Source: an uncultured Dialister sp.
GTDB lineage: Bacteria > Bacillota > Negativicutes > Veillonellales > Dialisteraceae
Assembly (NCBI GenBank): GCA_900543455.1
Contig: UQRR01000008.1
Span: forward strand, 1-42,894
Direction: 5' to 3'
DNA: 42,894 bases
Each line of letters starts with the position of its first letter. Position 1 is the first letter of the stretch. Below the pieces are notes generated by a model that saw nothing but the letters and a program-made list of their open reading frames with translations, had not been told where the DNA came from and searched no databases. Below, piece after piece: positions 15,105 to 23,264 of this stretch. Both the position numbers and the translations under genes were made by a program.

Positions 15105-15158
15105 CGGCTCAGGAAAAGTCTGATTCGGTGATGCATCAGTCTTTCCTGAGCCGTTTTT
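15105..15158 (+). terminator. Rho-independent terminator of tmk
   Basis: CGGCTCAGGAAA (15105-15116) pairs perfectly with TTTCCTGAGCCG (15142-15153), followed by TTTTT; the 25-base loop has a further CTGAT/ATCAG stem. Confidence 0.82.
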
Positions 15159-15264
15159 ACGGGAGTAAATCGGAACAGGATGGAATCGGCGTTTCCCAAA
15201 CCTTCCGTTTATGTTAAAATAGAACCATTATCAGGATACCCTGTATGGTATCCGGGAGGTGCGT

Positions 15265-16116
15265 ATGTTAATTCAATGGTTCCCCGGTCATATGACCAAG
15301 ACGAAGCGGATGATCGAAAGTCATCTAAAGGCAGTGGATGTCGTAGCTGAACTCTTGGACGCCCGCATTCCGATGTCGAGTGCGAACCCCATGGTGGAAG
15401 AGCTGGTGCAGGGAAAGCCTCGGATCGTCATACTGAATAAAGCGGATCTGGCGGATCCGAAAGCGACGGACCGGTGGATTTCCTACTATCAGAAGAAAAA
15501 TATCCCTGTCGTACCCATGAGCGTCGGGAACAGTAAGAATAAGAAGAAGCTGCTGGCACTGATCCGTGAGACGGCAGAGCCGATGCTGGCGAAGTGGAGG
15601 AAACGCGGCATCAAGAGCCGCTCGGTACGTCTCATGATCCTTGGTATCCCGAATGTGGGGAAATCTACGCTGATCAATTTCCTCGCAGGGACGGCAGCGA
15701 CACGCACGGCGAATACTCCGGGACATACCCGAGGCAAACAGTGGGTGCGCCTCTCTGAAGGGCTTGATCTGCTGGATACACCGGGAGTACTTTGGCCGAA
15801 ATTTGATGATCAGGTCGCAGCGCTCAGGCTGGCGGCAACAGGTGCGATTGCAGGCGATGTATTTAATGCCGATGAAGTCGTCCCGGAGCTGCTCGCTTCT
15901 CTGGCTGAAACGGCACCTTGGGTTTTGCAGGAAAAGTACAATATCGAAGATGTCCATCAGGATCCGCAGCTGCTTCTGGAGGCGGCCGGAAGGAGAAGAG
16001 GCTGCCTTCTTCCCGGCGGGGCCATCGACTATGATCGCGCAGAAATGGTGGTCCTCCGTGATTTCCGAAGCGGGAAGCTCGGGAAGCTGACGCTGGATCC
16101 GCTTCCGGAAAAATAA
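15265..16116 (+). CDS. rbgA: Ribosome biogenesis GTPase A (YlqF)
   Basis: 283 residues from ATG 15265, five bases after GGGAGG; GTG 15259 overlaps that ribosome binding site. RbgA assists late assembly of the 50S subunit. It is a circularly permuted GTPase and the motif order shows it: N-terminal QWFPGHMTKT, then G4 (LNKADLAD, about 59-66), then G1 (GIPNVGKSTLINFLAG, about 128-143), TPGHTRG, and G3 (LLDTPGVLWP). The C-terminal region (about 190-283) is the ANTAR-like RNA-binding part. tmk-rbgA-rnhB is a plausible neighbourhood because ylqF-rnhB is common in Firmicutes. Confidence 0.94.
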   Translation: MLIQWFPGHMTKTKRMIESHLKAVDVVAELLDARIPMSSANPMVEELVQGKPRIVILNKADLADPKATDRWISYYQKKNIPVVPMSVGNSKNKKKLLALIRETAEPMLAKWRKRGIKSRSVRLMILGIPNVGKSTLINFLAGTAATRTANTPGHTRGKQWVRLSEGLDLLDTPGVLWPKFDDQVAALRLAATGAIAGDVFNADEVVPELLASLAETAPWVLQEKYNIEDVHQDPQLLLEAAGRRRGCLLPGGAIDYDRAEMVVLRDFRSGKLGKLTLDPLPEK

Positions 16117-16257
16117 TGGAAGGAAGAAGGCTCCGATGGTTCACTGTGGTTTCTATTTTGGGGAAAATGTGTTTTATCGATGAAAAATTCCACGGCGATG
16201 TATTCTTATTTTGCGCTGCGCTTTTCCCGCAGAACCTGCAGGATCGTCTGAACCTGC

Positions 16258-16281
16258 CAGCCCATTTTGGCGGCTGTTTTT
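16258..16281 (+). terminator. Weak terminator-like hairpin before rnhB
   Basis: CAGCC / GGCTG, 5-bp stem with a nine-base loop, followed by TTTTT. The gap 16117-16313 otherwise contains only remnants of the GCGCTGCG module (16211-16222). Confidence 0.35.
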
Positions 16282-16313
16282 CTCTATCGTAGTACAAAAT
16301 CATGTGAGGCACT

Positions 16314-17078
16314 ATGACCATTTCTGAAATCCGTACCATCCTTTCGCAGGACGATGTCGAAGAAGAGCTTTTGCAGAAGATCCTTTCTGATGAGCGAAAG
16401 GGCGTGAAGACCCTTGTAGGGTCCTACATGAAGCGTCTTGAGCGGGAGAGCAGGGAGCGTCTCCGCGTGGAGTCCATGTATGATGTGGAAAGCCGTTTCT
16501 ATCAAAAAGGACTGACACATATCGTCGGGATCGATGAGGTGGGCAGGGGACCGCTTGCCGGCCCTGTGACGGTCGCGGCAGTCATTCTTCCTCCGCACTG
16601 GTTCTGCCCGGGACTCAATGACTCGAAGAAGGTCACGCCGAAACACCGTGAAGAGATCGCGGCGAAGATTTATGAGAGCGCGGTGGACGTCTCTGTCGTC
16701 AGTCTTCCGCCGGCGGAAATCGATGCAGTCAATATCTATGAGGCAACGATGATGGCGATGTATCAGGCCGTGAAGAATCTGACTGCCAGGCCGGAGGCAG
16801 TCATTGTCGATGCGATGCCGCTTCATTTCCACTGTCCGACGGAATCCTTGATCCACGGAGATGCGAAGAGCGCCTCCGTCGCCGCAGCTTCCATCGTAGC
16901 AAAGGTGTATCGTGATCACCTGATGGATGAGTATGACAGGCAGTATCCGGGCTATGGTTTTGCTCAAAATAAAGGCTATGGCACCGCCGAGCATATCGCA
17001 GCGCTTAAGACCTTGGGTATTACGCCGATTCATAGAAAGAGCTTTGAGCCGGTGAAAAGTATGATATTGGGGAAATGA
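16314..17078 (+). CDS. rnhB: Ribonuclease HII
   Basis: 254 residues from ATG 16314, with only a weak TGAGG-like ribosome binding site. RNase HII removes ribonucleotides and RNA primers from DNA. After an N-terminal helical extension (about 1-65) typical of Firmicutes enzymes, the catalytic domain begins with GIDEVGRGPLAGPV (first two acidic residues), LNDSKKVTPKHR, IVDAMPLHF (third acidic) and GDAKSASVAAASIVAKVYRD, with the DEYDRQYPGYGFAQNKGYGT motif near the end. The nearest upstream gene is rbgA, 197 bases away. Confidence 0.95.
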   Translation: MTISEIRTILSQDDVEEELLQKILSDERKGVKTLVGSYMKRLERESRERLRVESMYDVESRFYQKGLTHIVGIDEVGRGPLAGPVTVAAVILPPHWFCPGLNDSKKVTPKHREEIAAKIYESAVDVSVVSLPPAEIDAVNIYEATMMAMYQAVKNLTARPEAVIVDAMPLHFHCPTESLIHGDAKSASVAAASIVAKVYRDHLMDEYDRQYPGYGFAQNKGYGTAEHIAALKTLGITPIHRKSFEPVKSMILGK

Positions 17079-17079
17079 G

Positions 17080-17185
17080 AGGGTTGGCCCGTAGGATGTG
17101 CCGCCCTTGACCCGGAATGAAAGCGCTGCTCGAATGACGATACGAGAGAGTCTCCTAGTCACAAGTCACTAGTCACTAGCTACTT
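17080..17185 (+). repeat. Partial composite repeat before csoR
   Basis: GGCCCGTAGGATGTGCCGCCC with TTGAC and ATGAAAGCGC, GCTCGAATGA, then four AGTCACN heptamers (17156-17183). Confidence 0.55.
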
Positions 17186-17206
17186 ATCATATATGAGGTA
17201 AAACAA

Positions 17207-17482
17207 ATGAAACAATGTATGGATGAAGAAAATCTGCATCGCCGTCTTAGAAAAATCATCGGTCAGGTGCAGGCGATTGACCGTATGATCGAAGAAGATA
17301 TCCCCTGTGAGGATGTCATTACACAGGTGAATGCAGCAAAGTCTGCCCTGCACAAGGTGGGACAGATCATTCTTGAAGGGCATCTCCAGCACTGTGTGCG
17401 TGACGGTATCGAGCACGGTGATGCAGAGGAGACGATCGCTCGATTCGCCAAAGCAGTAGAACGGTTTTCTAATATTGTGTAA
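17207..17482 (+). CDS. CsoR/FrmR-family metal-responsive repressor
   Basis: 91 residues from ATG 17207 with ATGAGG ten bases before it. The family are all-helical repressors that leave DNA on binding Cu(I), Ni, formaldehyde or sulfur species. Key residues are C34 (IPCEDVITQV), H59 (EGHLQHC) and C63, spaced C-x24-H-x3-C, which is the Cu(I)-binding pattern of CsoR; FrmR and RcnR lack the second cysteine. The N-terminus has further C4. The usual partners, a copper P-type ATPase or chaperone, are absent from the window. The next gene is the tetrapyrrole operon, separated by a terminator and a promoter, so the target may be elsewhere or the repressor may act on that promoter. Confidence 0.85.
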   Translation: MKQCMDEENLHRRLRKIIGQVQAIDRMIEEDIPCEDVITQVNAAKSALHKVGQIILEGHLQHCVRDGIEHGDAEETIARFAKAVERFSNIV

Positions 17483-17520
17483 TCAAAAATAAAGGCGAAG
17501 ACAAATATATTATAATAAAG

Positions 17521-17565
17521 CACAATAAAACAAGCCTTAAATTCTAATGGGCTTGTTTTATTGTG
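17521..17565. terminator. Terminator of csoR-like gene
   Basis: Perfect 16-bp stem (17521-17536 with 17550-17565) around a 13-base loop; the right arm contains GTTTTATTG. Its last five bases form part of the next promoter's -35 box. Confidence 0.75.
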
Positions 17566-17589
17566 AGTGCTTTCTTTTTGCTGTATAAT
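17561..17589 (+). promoter_or_regulatory. Promoter of the tetrapyrrole operon
   Basis: TTGTGA (17561-17566), 17 bases, TATAAT (17584-17589). The leader to the first start codon is about 85 bases. Confidence 0.7.
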
Positions 17590-17681
17590 TTAAAGTACTG
17601 GTATCCGGACATTTGTCATCATTTTTATGAATCAGAGCAAACGGGAGCCGGTGCTTGTTTAGTATTGCGAGGAGAGTATTT

Positions 17682-18320
17682 TTGTATCCTGTGAATCTCA
17701 AAGCGGAGGGCCTTCGCGCGCTGGTCATCGGCGGCGGCCATGTGGCTCTTCGAAAGGTGAAAAAGTTAATAGCTGAGGGAGCAGATGTGACCATCCTTGC
17801 GCCGGAAGTCGTTTCTGGCATCGCGGTGCTTTCAAAGACAGAAAAGGTACATTGGGAAAAGCACCTTTTCTCTGGTGACGATCTATCCCCCTATGGGCTG
17901 GTGGTGACGGCCTGTGGTGTGAGGGAAGTGGCAGAAGCGGTGCATCGGGCATCGAAGAAGAGCCATTTCCTTTATAATGCTGCAGATTTCCCTCCGCTGG
18001 GGAATTGCTCACTGCCGGCTGCTTTTGACGCCGGAGGGATTCAGATCACCGTTTCTACAAATGGTCGCTCGCCTGCGATGGCGCGGTACATGAAAGAGTG
18101 GCTTTCAGGGAAAATTCCTGAAGGCTTTGGCCTGTGGCTGGACCGAGTGGGAAAGATGAGAGTGGAAATGAAAGAAAGGATCAGTACCAGCGAGGCCAGG
18201 GAAGCCTTCTGGAGAGCTGTTTTTACGGAAGATATTATGCATCTGGTGATGCAGGGAAAATTAGACGAAGCAGAGGAGTGTGTACGTCATGCAGTTGGTC
18301 GTTTTGGGGCTGAATCATAA
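17682..18320 (+). CDS. Precorrin-2 dehydrogenase / sirohaem synthase N-terminal type
   Basis: 212 residues from TTG 17682. AGGAG (17670-17674) lies seven bases before this TTG, and MYPVNLKAEGLRALVIGGG is the family N-terminus; the frame continues to a TTG at 17655 without a ribosome binding site. The enzyme oxidises precorrin-2 to sirohydrochlorin with NAD+. It shows the Rossmann motif VIGGGHVALRK, the YNAADFP segment and STNGRSPAMAR of the dimerisation region. There is no fused methyltransferase domain; that activity is in the cobA-hemD protein downstream. The 3' end overlaps hemA by 32 bases, so it is the first gene of the operon. Whether it also inserts iron cannot be told. Confidence 0.88.
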   Translation: MYPVNLKAEGLRALVIGGGHVALRKVKKLIAEGADVTILAPEVVSGIAVLSKTEKVHWEKHLFSGDDLSPYGLVVTACGVREVAEAVHRASKKSHFLYNAADFPPLGNCSLPAAFDAGGIQITVSTNGRSPAMARYMKEWLSGKIPEGFGLWLDRVGKMRVEMKERISTSEAREAFWRAVFTEDIMHLVMQGKLDEAEECVRHAVGRFGAES

Positions 18321-19572
18321 GACAGTCCCGGTAGATATTCGTGAGCAGTTCGCGATTTCGCCAGACAGTGCGAGAAGCGGGCTAATTCATCTGGATGAAC
18401 AGGAAGGAATCAAGGAAGCCGTTGTGCTTTCCACCTGTAACCGCACAGAAATTTATGCGGTACTCGAGGATGAGACAGCGAAGGAAACGCTGTACGATTT
18501 CTTTTTGGCGCTCTCGGGAAACAGTGAAGCGAAGGATGAGTATTTCTTCTATTTCGAAGGGGAAGCCTGCATCCGCCATCTTTTCGAAGTGGTCTCCGGT
18601 CTGGACTCCATGGTCATCGGAGAGAGCCAGATCCTGAATCAGATCAAGACGGCGTACACGATGGCGCTCGAAGAAAAAGCGACCCGTACCATCCTGAATA
18701 CACTCTTTCACCGTGCCATCCGCACGGGCAAGCGCGTGCGGACGGAGACTCAGATTTCCTACAGCGCGGTATCTGTCAGCTATGCAGCGGTGAAACTTGC
18801 TGAGAAGATCCTGGGTGGCTTGGACGATCGCACCGCCATGGTCTTCGGGGCGGGCGAGGCGGCTGAGCTTCTGGTGAAGAACCTGCAGGGCAAAGGCCTC
18901 AAGAAGGTCATCGTGACAAACCGCCACGTCGAGAAAGCAGAAGAACTCGCCAAGAAGATCGACGGTGAGGCAGTGCCGTTCAAAGGCGCACTCCAGCATG
19001 CCGAAGATGTCGATATCATCGTGACAGCGACCGGAGCTTCTCAGTACATCGTAAAAGCATGGGATGTCAGAAACCTCATGATGAAGAGAAAGACACGTCC
19101 GCTGGTCGCTATCGATATCGCAGTGCCATGCGACATCGAGCCGTCGGTCGGTGACATCCGCCATGTGACGCTTTATAATATCGATGATCTGCAGGATATC
19201 GTCGAGAGCAATATCCGTTTCCGCGAAGGGGAGGCAGAGCGTGCGAAGGGCATCATCGAGGAAGAGATAGAGTCCATCGAGGACCGTTTCACGTATCTGT
19301 CCACGCGTCCGGTCATGGTGTCTCTTTCGGATAAAGCCGAGGAGATCCGTCAGCGCGAGCTGCGTCATATTTTTGCCAAGATCGATGGACTGACAGATGA
19401 AGATAAACGTGTCCTGCAGTACATGACACGCATGATCGTCCGCAAGATCCTTCGCGAACCGATGATGCATCTCAATGAACACGCGGGAACCAAGTGGGAA
19501 GATGCGGATAAGTCAGCCGTGACCCGTCTCTTCAAGCTGGATGTCAGAAAGGGGCAGGCACTTGAAAAATAA
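18289..19572 (+). CDS. hemA: Glutamyl-tRNA reductase
   Basis: 427 residues from ATG 18289 (MQLVVLGLNHKTVPVDIRE), ten bases after AGGAG; a GTG at 18280 is too close to that site. HemA reduces glutamyl-tRNA(Glu) to glutamate-1-semialdehyde, the first committed step of C5 tetrapyrrole synthesis. Motifs: STCNRTEIYAV with the catalytic cysteine, GLDSMVIGESQILNQIK, AVSVSYAAVKLAEKI, and the NADPH domain VFGAGEAAELLVKNL. The C-terminal dimerisation helix extends to about 420. Neighbours on both sides overlap it, so translation is coupled. Confidence 0.96.
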   Translation: MQLVVLGLNHKTVPVDIREQFAISPDSARSGLIHLDEQEGIKEAVVLSTCNRTEIYAVLEDETAKETLYDFFLALSGNSEAKDEYFFYFEGEACIRHLFEVVSGLDSMVIGESQILNQIKTAYTMALEEKATRTILNTLFHRAIRTGKRVRTETQISYSAVSVSYAAVKLAEKILGGLDDRTAMVFGAGEAAELLVKNLQGKGLKKVIVTNRHVEKAEELAKKIDGEAVPFKGALQHAEDVDIIVTATGASQYIVKAWDVRNLMMKRKTRPLVAIDIAVPCDIEPSVGDIRHVTLYNIDDLQDIVESNIRFREGEAERAKGIIEEEIESIEDRFTYLSTRPVMVSLSDKAEEIRQRELRHIFAKIDGLTDEDKRVLQYMTRMIVRKILREPMMHLNEHAGTKWEDADKSAVTRLFKLDVRKGQALEK

Positions 19573-20488
19573 AATCACCATCGCGACCAGAGAAAGCCTT
19601 CTAGCTCTCTGGCAGGCGAAATACGTCGCGCATGCTTTGGAAGAAGCACATCCGGGGCTCACTGTCGAGCTCTTTCCGGTCACCACGAAGGGAGACCAGA
19701 TCCTCGATCGTCCGCTGGTTGAAATCGGAGGAAAGGGACTTTTCATCAAAGAACTTGAGGTCATCCTGCTCGAAGGAAAGGCGGATATCGCTGTCCACTC
19801 TTTGAAGGATATGACAGCGGAATGTCCGAAAGGGCTCACCATCGCCGCAGTCACGAAGCGAGAAGACCCCAGAGACGCCTTCGTATCGAACAAATACCAG
19901 TCGCTGGACGATCTTCCGCTCCATGCGAAAGTGGGGACATCGAGCCTTCGGCGTCAGGCACAGCTCCTGCACCTGCGCCCGGATCTGGAAATCAGATCCC
20001 TGCGCGGCAATGTGCAGACCCGTCTCCGGCATCTGGATGAAGGTGACTTTGACGCTATCATTCTTGCGGCAGCAGGGCTCAAACGTCTCGGCCTTGCCGA
20101 GCGCATCTGCTCTTTCATTGATACAGAGACAAGCATCCCGGCTGCAGGACAGGGGGTCATGGCGGTCGAAGCCCGGTCAGATGACAAGGAGACACTGGAC
20201 TTGATTTCTTTCCTGCATAACAGCGATGTGGCATCCTGCATCAGCGCTGAACGAGCGTTCCTTGCCAAAGTCGGCGGGGACTGCAAAGTACCGGCTGGCA
20301 TCTATGCGGTAGCGAAAGATGGCGGCATCGAGGCCCATGCCTTTATCGCTTCCACCGATGGAAAGAGACTCTATCGCAGCGAGAAATCGGCTGTTGTTTC
20401 TGAAGCCGTATCTGTCGGAAAGGCTCTGGCTGCAGAGCTTTTGGATGCCGGCGGAAGAGAAGTGCTTGAGGAAATGCAGAAAATATAA
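19562..20488 (+). CDS. hemC: Porphobilinogen deaminase (hydroxymethylbilane synthase)
   Basis: 308 residues from TTG 19562, seven bases after AAAGGGG and giving LKNKITIATRESLLALWQA, the expected N-terminus. An ATG at 19541 in the same frame is possible but has no ribosome binding site. The enzyme joins four porphobilinogens into hydroxymethylbilane. Motifs: IGGKGLFIKELE, DIAVHSLKDM, VGTSSLRRQAQL, LRGNVQTRLRHLDEG, and the dipyrromethane cofactor attachment C241 in GGDCKVPAG. It overlaps hemA by 11 bases. A 180-base gap with repeats follows before cobA-hemD. Confidence 0.95.
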   Translation: MKNKITIATRESLLALWQAKYVAHALEEAHPGLTVELFPVTTKGDQILDRPLVEIGGKGLFIKELEVILLEGKADIAVHSLKDMTAECPKGLTIAAVTKREDPRDAFVSNKYQSLDDLPLHAKVGTSSLRRQAQLLHLRPDLEIRSLRGNVQTRLRHLDEGDFDAIILAAAGLKRLGLAERICSFIDTETSIPAAGQGVMAVEARSDDKETLDLISFLHNSDVASCISAERAFLAKVGGDCKVPAGIYAVAKDGGIEAHAFIASTDGKRLYRSEKSAVVSEAVSVGKALAAELLDAGGREVLEEMQKI

Positions 20489-20640
20489 ATAAGGGTTCAA
20501 GATCCGAGGAACCTGCGAGGCGCGCTCCTGCGTCCCCCGATAGGGGGCTGCATAGGAGCGAGGGCATGCGCCGAATATATAGCGAGCGATTGTGGTATTT
20601 CAGTCACCCGTCACTTCTGCCCCCTCATCTAACCAAGAAC
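20489..20640 (+). repeat. Repeat-bearing gap with hairpin inside the tetrapyrrole operon
   Basis: Holds GGTTCAAG, a long hairpin (CGCTCCT 20523-20529 with AGGAGCG 20554-20560, inner CCCCC/GGGGG around GATA), ATGCGCCG, and GTCAC heptamers (20600-20616). There is no U-run, so read-through into cobA-hemD is likely. Confidence 0.5.
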
Positions 20641-20669
20641 TACCCACTAAAGAAAACGAGGAGATTTCT

Positions 20670-22190
20670 ATGAAAAAAGGGAAAGTATATTTGATCGGAG
20701 CTGGTCCGGGAGATCCGGAACTTTTGACGCTGAAGGGCAAGCGCTGCCTCGAAGAAGCCGATGTGATCGTCGGTGATTACTTGGCGGATCCTCGCCTTTT
20801 GAAATATGCGAAGCCCGGACATGAATACATTTATGTCGGCAAAAAAGCGGGCTGTCACACCATGAAACAGCATGAGATCAGTGAACTTCTCGCCGAAAAA
20901 GGGGAGGAAGGAAAGATCGTGGCCCGTCTCAAAGGCGGTGACCCCTTCGTCTTCGGACGTGGCGGGGAAGAAATCGAAGTACTCCGCGCACATGGTGTGC
21001 CTTTTGAAGAAGTACCCGGTATCACGAGTGCCATCGCAGCGCCGGCCTATGCGGGCATTCCTGTCACACATCGCGGCGTGGCAGCCTCCTTCGCTGTCAT
21101 CACCGGACATGAAGACCCGACGAAAGACCAGTCTTCCATTCACTGGGATAAGCTGGCAGGCGGTGTCGATACGTTGATCTTCCTGATGGGCGTCGGCCAT
21201 ACCGCGATGATTGCCTCCCAGCTGATGAAGTACGGACGCGCGGGTACGACTCCGGCAGCCTTTGTCCGCTGGGGAACGCGCCCGTATCAGGAGACCTACA
21301 CCACGACACTTGAAAAAGCGGCAGAAGATGTGAAGAAGCTCGGGATCAAGCCACCGGCTGTTTTCATTGTAGGGGATGTGGTAAACCTGCGAAGCACCAT
21401 GGACTGGTTTGACAATCGTCCGCTCTTTGGGAAACGCATCGTCGTGACGCGTTCCCGCAGCCAGGCTTCGAAGCTTGTGCATGTACTCGATGCCAAGGGC
21501 GCTCTCTGCGAAGAGATCCCTACGATTTCCATTTCTGCTCCGTCCGATGACTATGCAGGTCTCGACAAGGGCATCGCACAGATTTCCTCTTACCAGTGGA
21601 TCGTTTTCACCAGTCAGAATGGGGTAAACTGCTTCTTCGACCGTCTCTTCCAGCAGGGGAAAGACGTCCGTGCACTGGGACATGCAAAGCTCGCAGCCAT
21701 CGGACCTGTCACGGCGAAAGAACTTAGAAAATACGGCCTTTCCTGTGACTGCGTGCCGGAAAAATACAAGGCAGAAGATCTTCTGACAGAAATGAAAAAG
21801 CACGTGCAGAAAGGCGAGCGCGTATTCCTCCCTCGTGCAAAGGAAGCGAGAAATATTCTCCCTGAAGGAATCGAAGCGATGGGCGCACATTGCGATGTCG
21901 CTGAAGCATACACGACCACGCCGGACCTCGCATATAAAGACAAACTGATATCTCTTCTGACAAATCATGAAGTCGATATCATCACATTCACCAGCTCGTC
22001 CACCGTCCATAATCTCATGAAACTCGTGGATGGCAAAAAAGAACTGCTCGCAGGCGTCACCCTTGCCTGCATCGGACCGATCACCGCAGATACCTGCCGC
22101 AGCTACGGCCTTGCGCCGCATATCGTTTCTGATGTCTATACCATTGATGGACTGGTGGAAGCGATCGAGAAGAATCCGGAAAAATACTGA
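20670..22190 (+). CDS. cobA-hemD: Fused uroporphyrinogen-III C-methyltransferase and uroporphyrinogen-III synthase
   Basis: 506 residues from ATG 20670 (MKKGKVYLIGAGPGDPELL) after GAGGAGATTTCT; the 26 codons upstream in frame lie in the repeat gap. Residues about 1-245 are the SAM-dependent methyltransferase (GAGPGDPELLTLKG, ARLKGGDPFVFGRGGEE, PGITSAIAAPAYAGIPVTHRG) making precorrin-2. Residues about 255-506 are HemD (GKRIVVTRSRSQA, VFTSQNGVNCFF, TFTSSSTVHNL, CIGPITADT), which closes hydroxymethylbilane into uroporphyrinogen III. This fusion is common in Firmicutes and Negativicutes and channels the intermediate to sirohaem or cobalamin rather than haem. It works with the precorrin-2 dehydrogenase at the operon start. 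Confidence 0.95.
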   Translation: MKKGKVYLIGAGPGDPELLTLKGKRCLEEADVIVGDYLADPRLLKYAKPGHEYIYVGKKAGCHTMKQHEISELLAEKGEEGKIVARLKGGDPFVFGRGGEEIEVLRAHGVPFEEVPGITSAIAAPAYAGIPVTHRGVAASFAVITGHEDPTKDQSSIHWDKLAGGVDTLIFLMGVGHTAMIASQLMKYGRAGTTPAAFVRWGTRPYQETYTTTLEKAAEDVKKLGIKPPAVFIVGDVVNLRSTMDWFDNRPLFGKRIVVTRSRSQASKLVHVLDAKGALCEEIPTISISAPSDDYAGLDKGIAQISSYQWIVFTSQNGVNCFFDRLFQQGKDVRALGHAKLAAIGPVTAKELRKYGLSCDCVPEKYKAEDLLTEMKKHVQKGERVFLPRAKEARNILPEGIEAMGAHCDVAEAYTTTPDLAYKDKLISLLTNHEVDIITFTSSSTVHNLMKLVDGKKELLAGVTLACIGPITADTCRSYGLAPHIVSDVYTIDGLVEAIEKNPEKY

Positions 22191-22277
22191 TGGAAGCGTT
22201 ATCAGATCGAATCATTTTTCCAAAATTCGCCTGTGGAAGCAGACGGTATATCACTTATTCAAAGGAGTCTGACAAAC

Positions 22278-23264
22278 ATGAAACTCAATACTCTTCGCCC
22301 TCGTCGTTTAAGAAGAACGGCTGCCATTCGCAGCATGGTCAGAGAAAACTCTCTGGAACTGAATGATTTCGTCTACCCGATCTTTGTTGTACCGGGAACG
22401 AATGTGAGGGAAGAAATCCCGAGTATGCCGGGACAGTACCATCTCTCCGTCGACAATGCGGTCAAGATGGCAGAAGAAGTATACAAGCTCGGTATTCCCG
22501 CTGTAGAAATCTTTGGCCTTCCGGAATATAAAGATGACAAGGGATCCTCTGCATGGGATATGGAAAGTCCGGTGCAGCGTGCCATTCGCGCCATCAAAGA
22601 AGCCGTACCGGATCTGGTCATCGTGGGGGATGTCTGCCTTTGCCAGTACACGACAAGCGGTCACTGCGGCCAGCTGAAAGGCCATGAAGTCGATAACGAC
22701 CCGACACTGGAACTTCTGGCGAAAGTCGCACTTTCTCAGGCAGAATGCGGCGCTGATATCATCGCACCGTCCGATATGATGGACGGCCGCATCGCGAAGA
22801 TCCGTGAGACGCTCGATGCGAATGACCTCTCGCAGGTATCCATCATGTCGTATGCTGTGAAATATGCATCCGGCTACTATGGCCCATTCCGCGATGCGGC
22901 TGACTCGGCACCGCAGTTTGGCGACAGAAGAGGCTATCAGATGGACCCGGCAAACAGCCGCGAAGCGATGAAGGAAGTCGACCTCGACATGGAAGAGGGC
23001 GCTGACATCATCATGGTGAAGCCGGCTCTTGCATACCTCGATATTGTCCGTCAGGTGCGCGACCGCATCGACCGTCCGGTGGCCTGCTACAATGTATCCG
23101 GTGAATACGCCATGGTCAAGGCGGCTGCTGCCAAGGGCTGGATCGACGAAAAGAGAATCGTTATGGAGTCCCTGCTCTCGATGAAACGCGCCGGCAGCGA
23201 TATCATCATTTCCTATCATGCGCCTGATGTAGCAAAATGGCTGAAGGAGGAAGCAGGGAAATGA
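22278..23264 (+). CDS. hemB: Porphobilinogen synthase (delta-aminolevulinate dehydratase)
   Basis: 328 residues from ATG 22278 (MKLNTLRPRRLRRT), ten bases after AAGGAG; a 15-codon upstream extension is unlikely. It condenses two aminolevulinates to porphobilinogen. Schiff-base lysines are in SYAVKYASGYYGPFRDA (about K194) and MVKPALAYLD (about K247). The cysteine cluster DVCLCQYTTSGHCG marks the zinc-dependent type. YNVSGEYAM is the substrate site. hemL starts on its stop codon. An 87-base gap separates it from cobA-hemD with no terminator. Confidence 0.97.
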   Translation: MKLNTLRPRRLRRTAAIRSMVRENSLELNDFVYPIFVVPGTNVREEIPSMPGQYHLSVDNAVKMAEEVYKLGIPAVEIFGLPEYKDDKGSSAWDMESPVQRAIRAIKEAVPDLVIVGDVCLCQYTTSGHCGQLKGHEVDNDPTLELLAKVALSQAECGADIIAPSDMMDGRIAKIRETLDANDLSQVSIMSYAVKYASGYYGPFRDAADSAPQFGDRRGYQMDPANSREAMKEVDLDMEEGADIIMVKPALAYLDIVRQVRDRIDRPVACYNVSGEYAMVKAAAAKGWIDEKRIVMESLLSMKRAGSDIIISYHAPDVAKWLKEEAGK

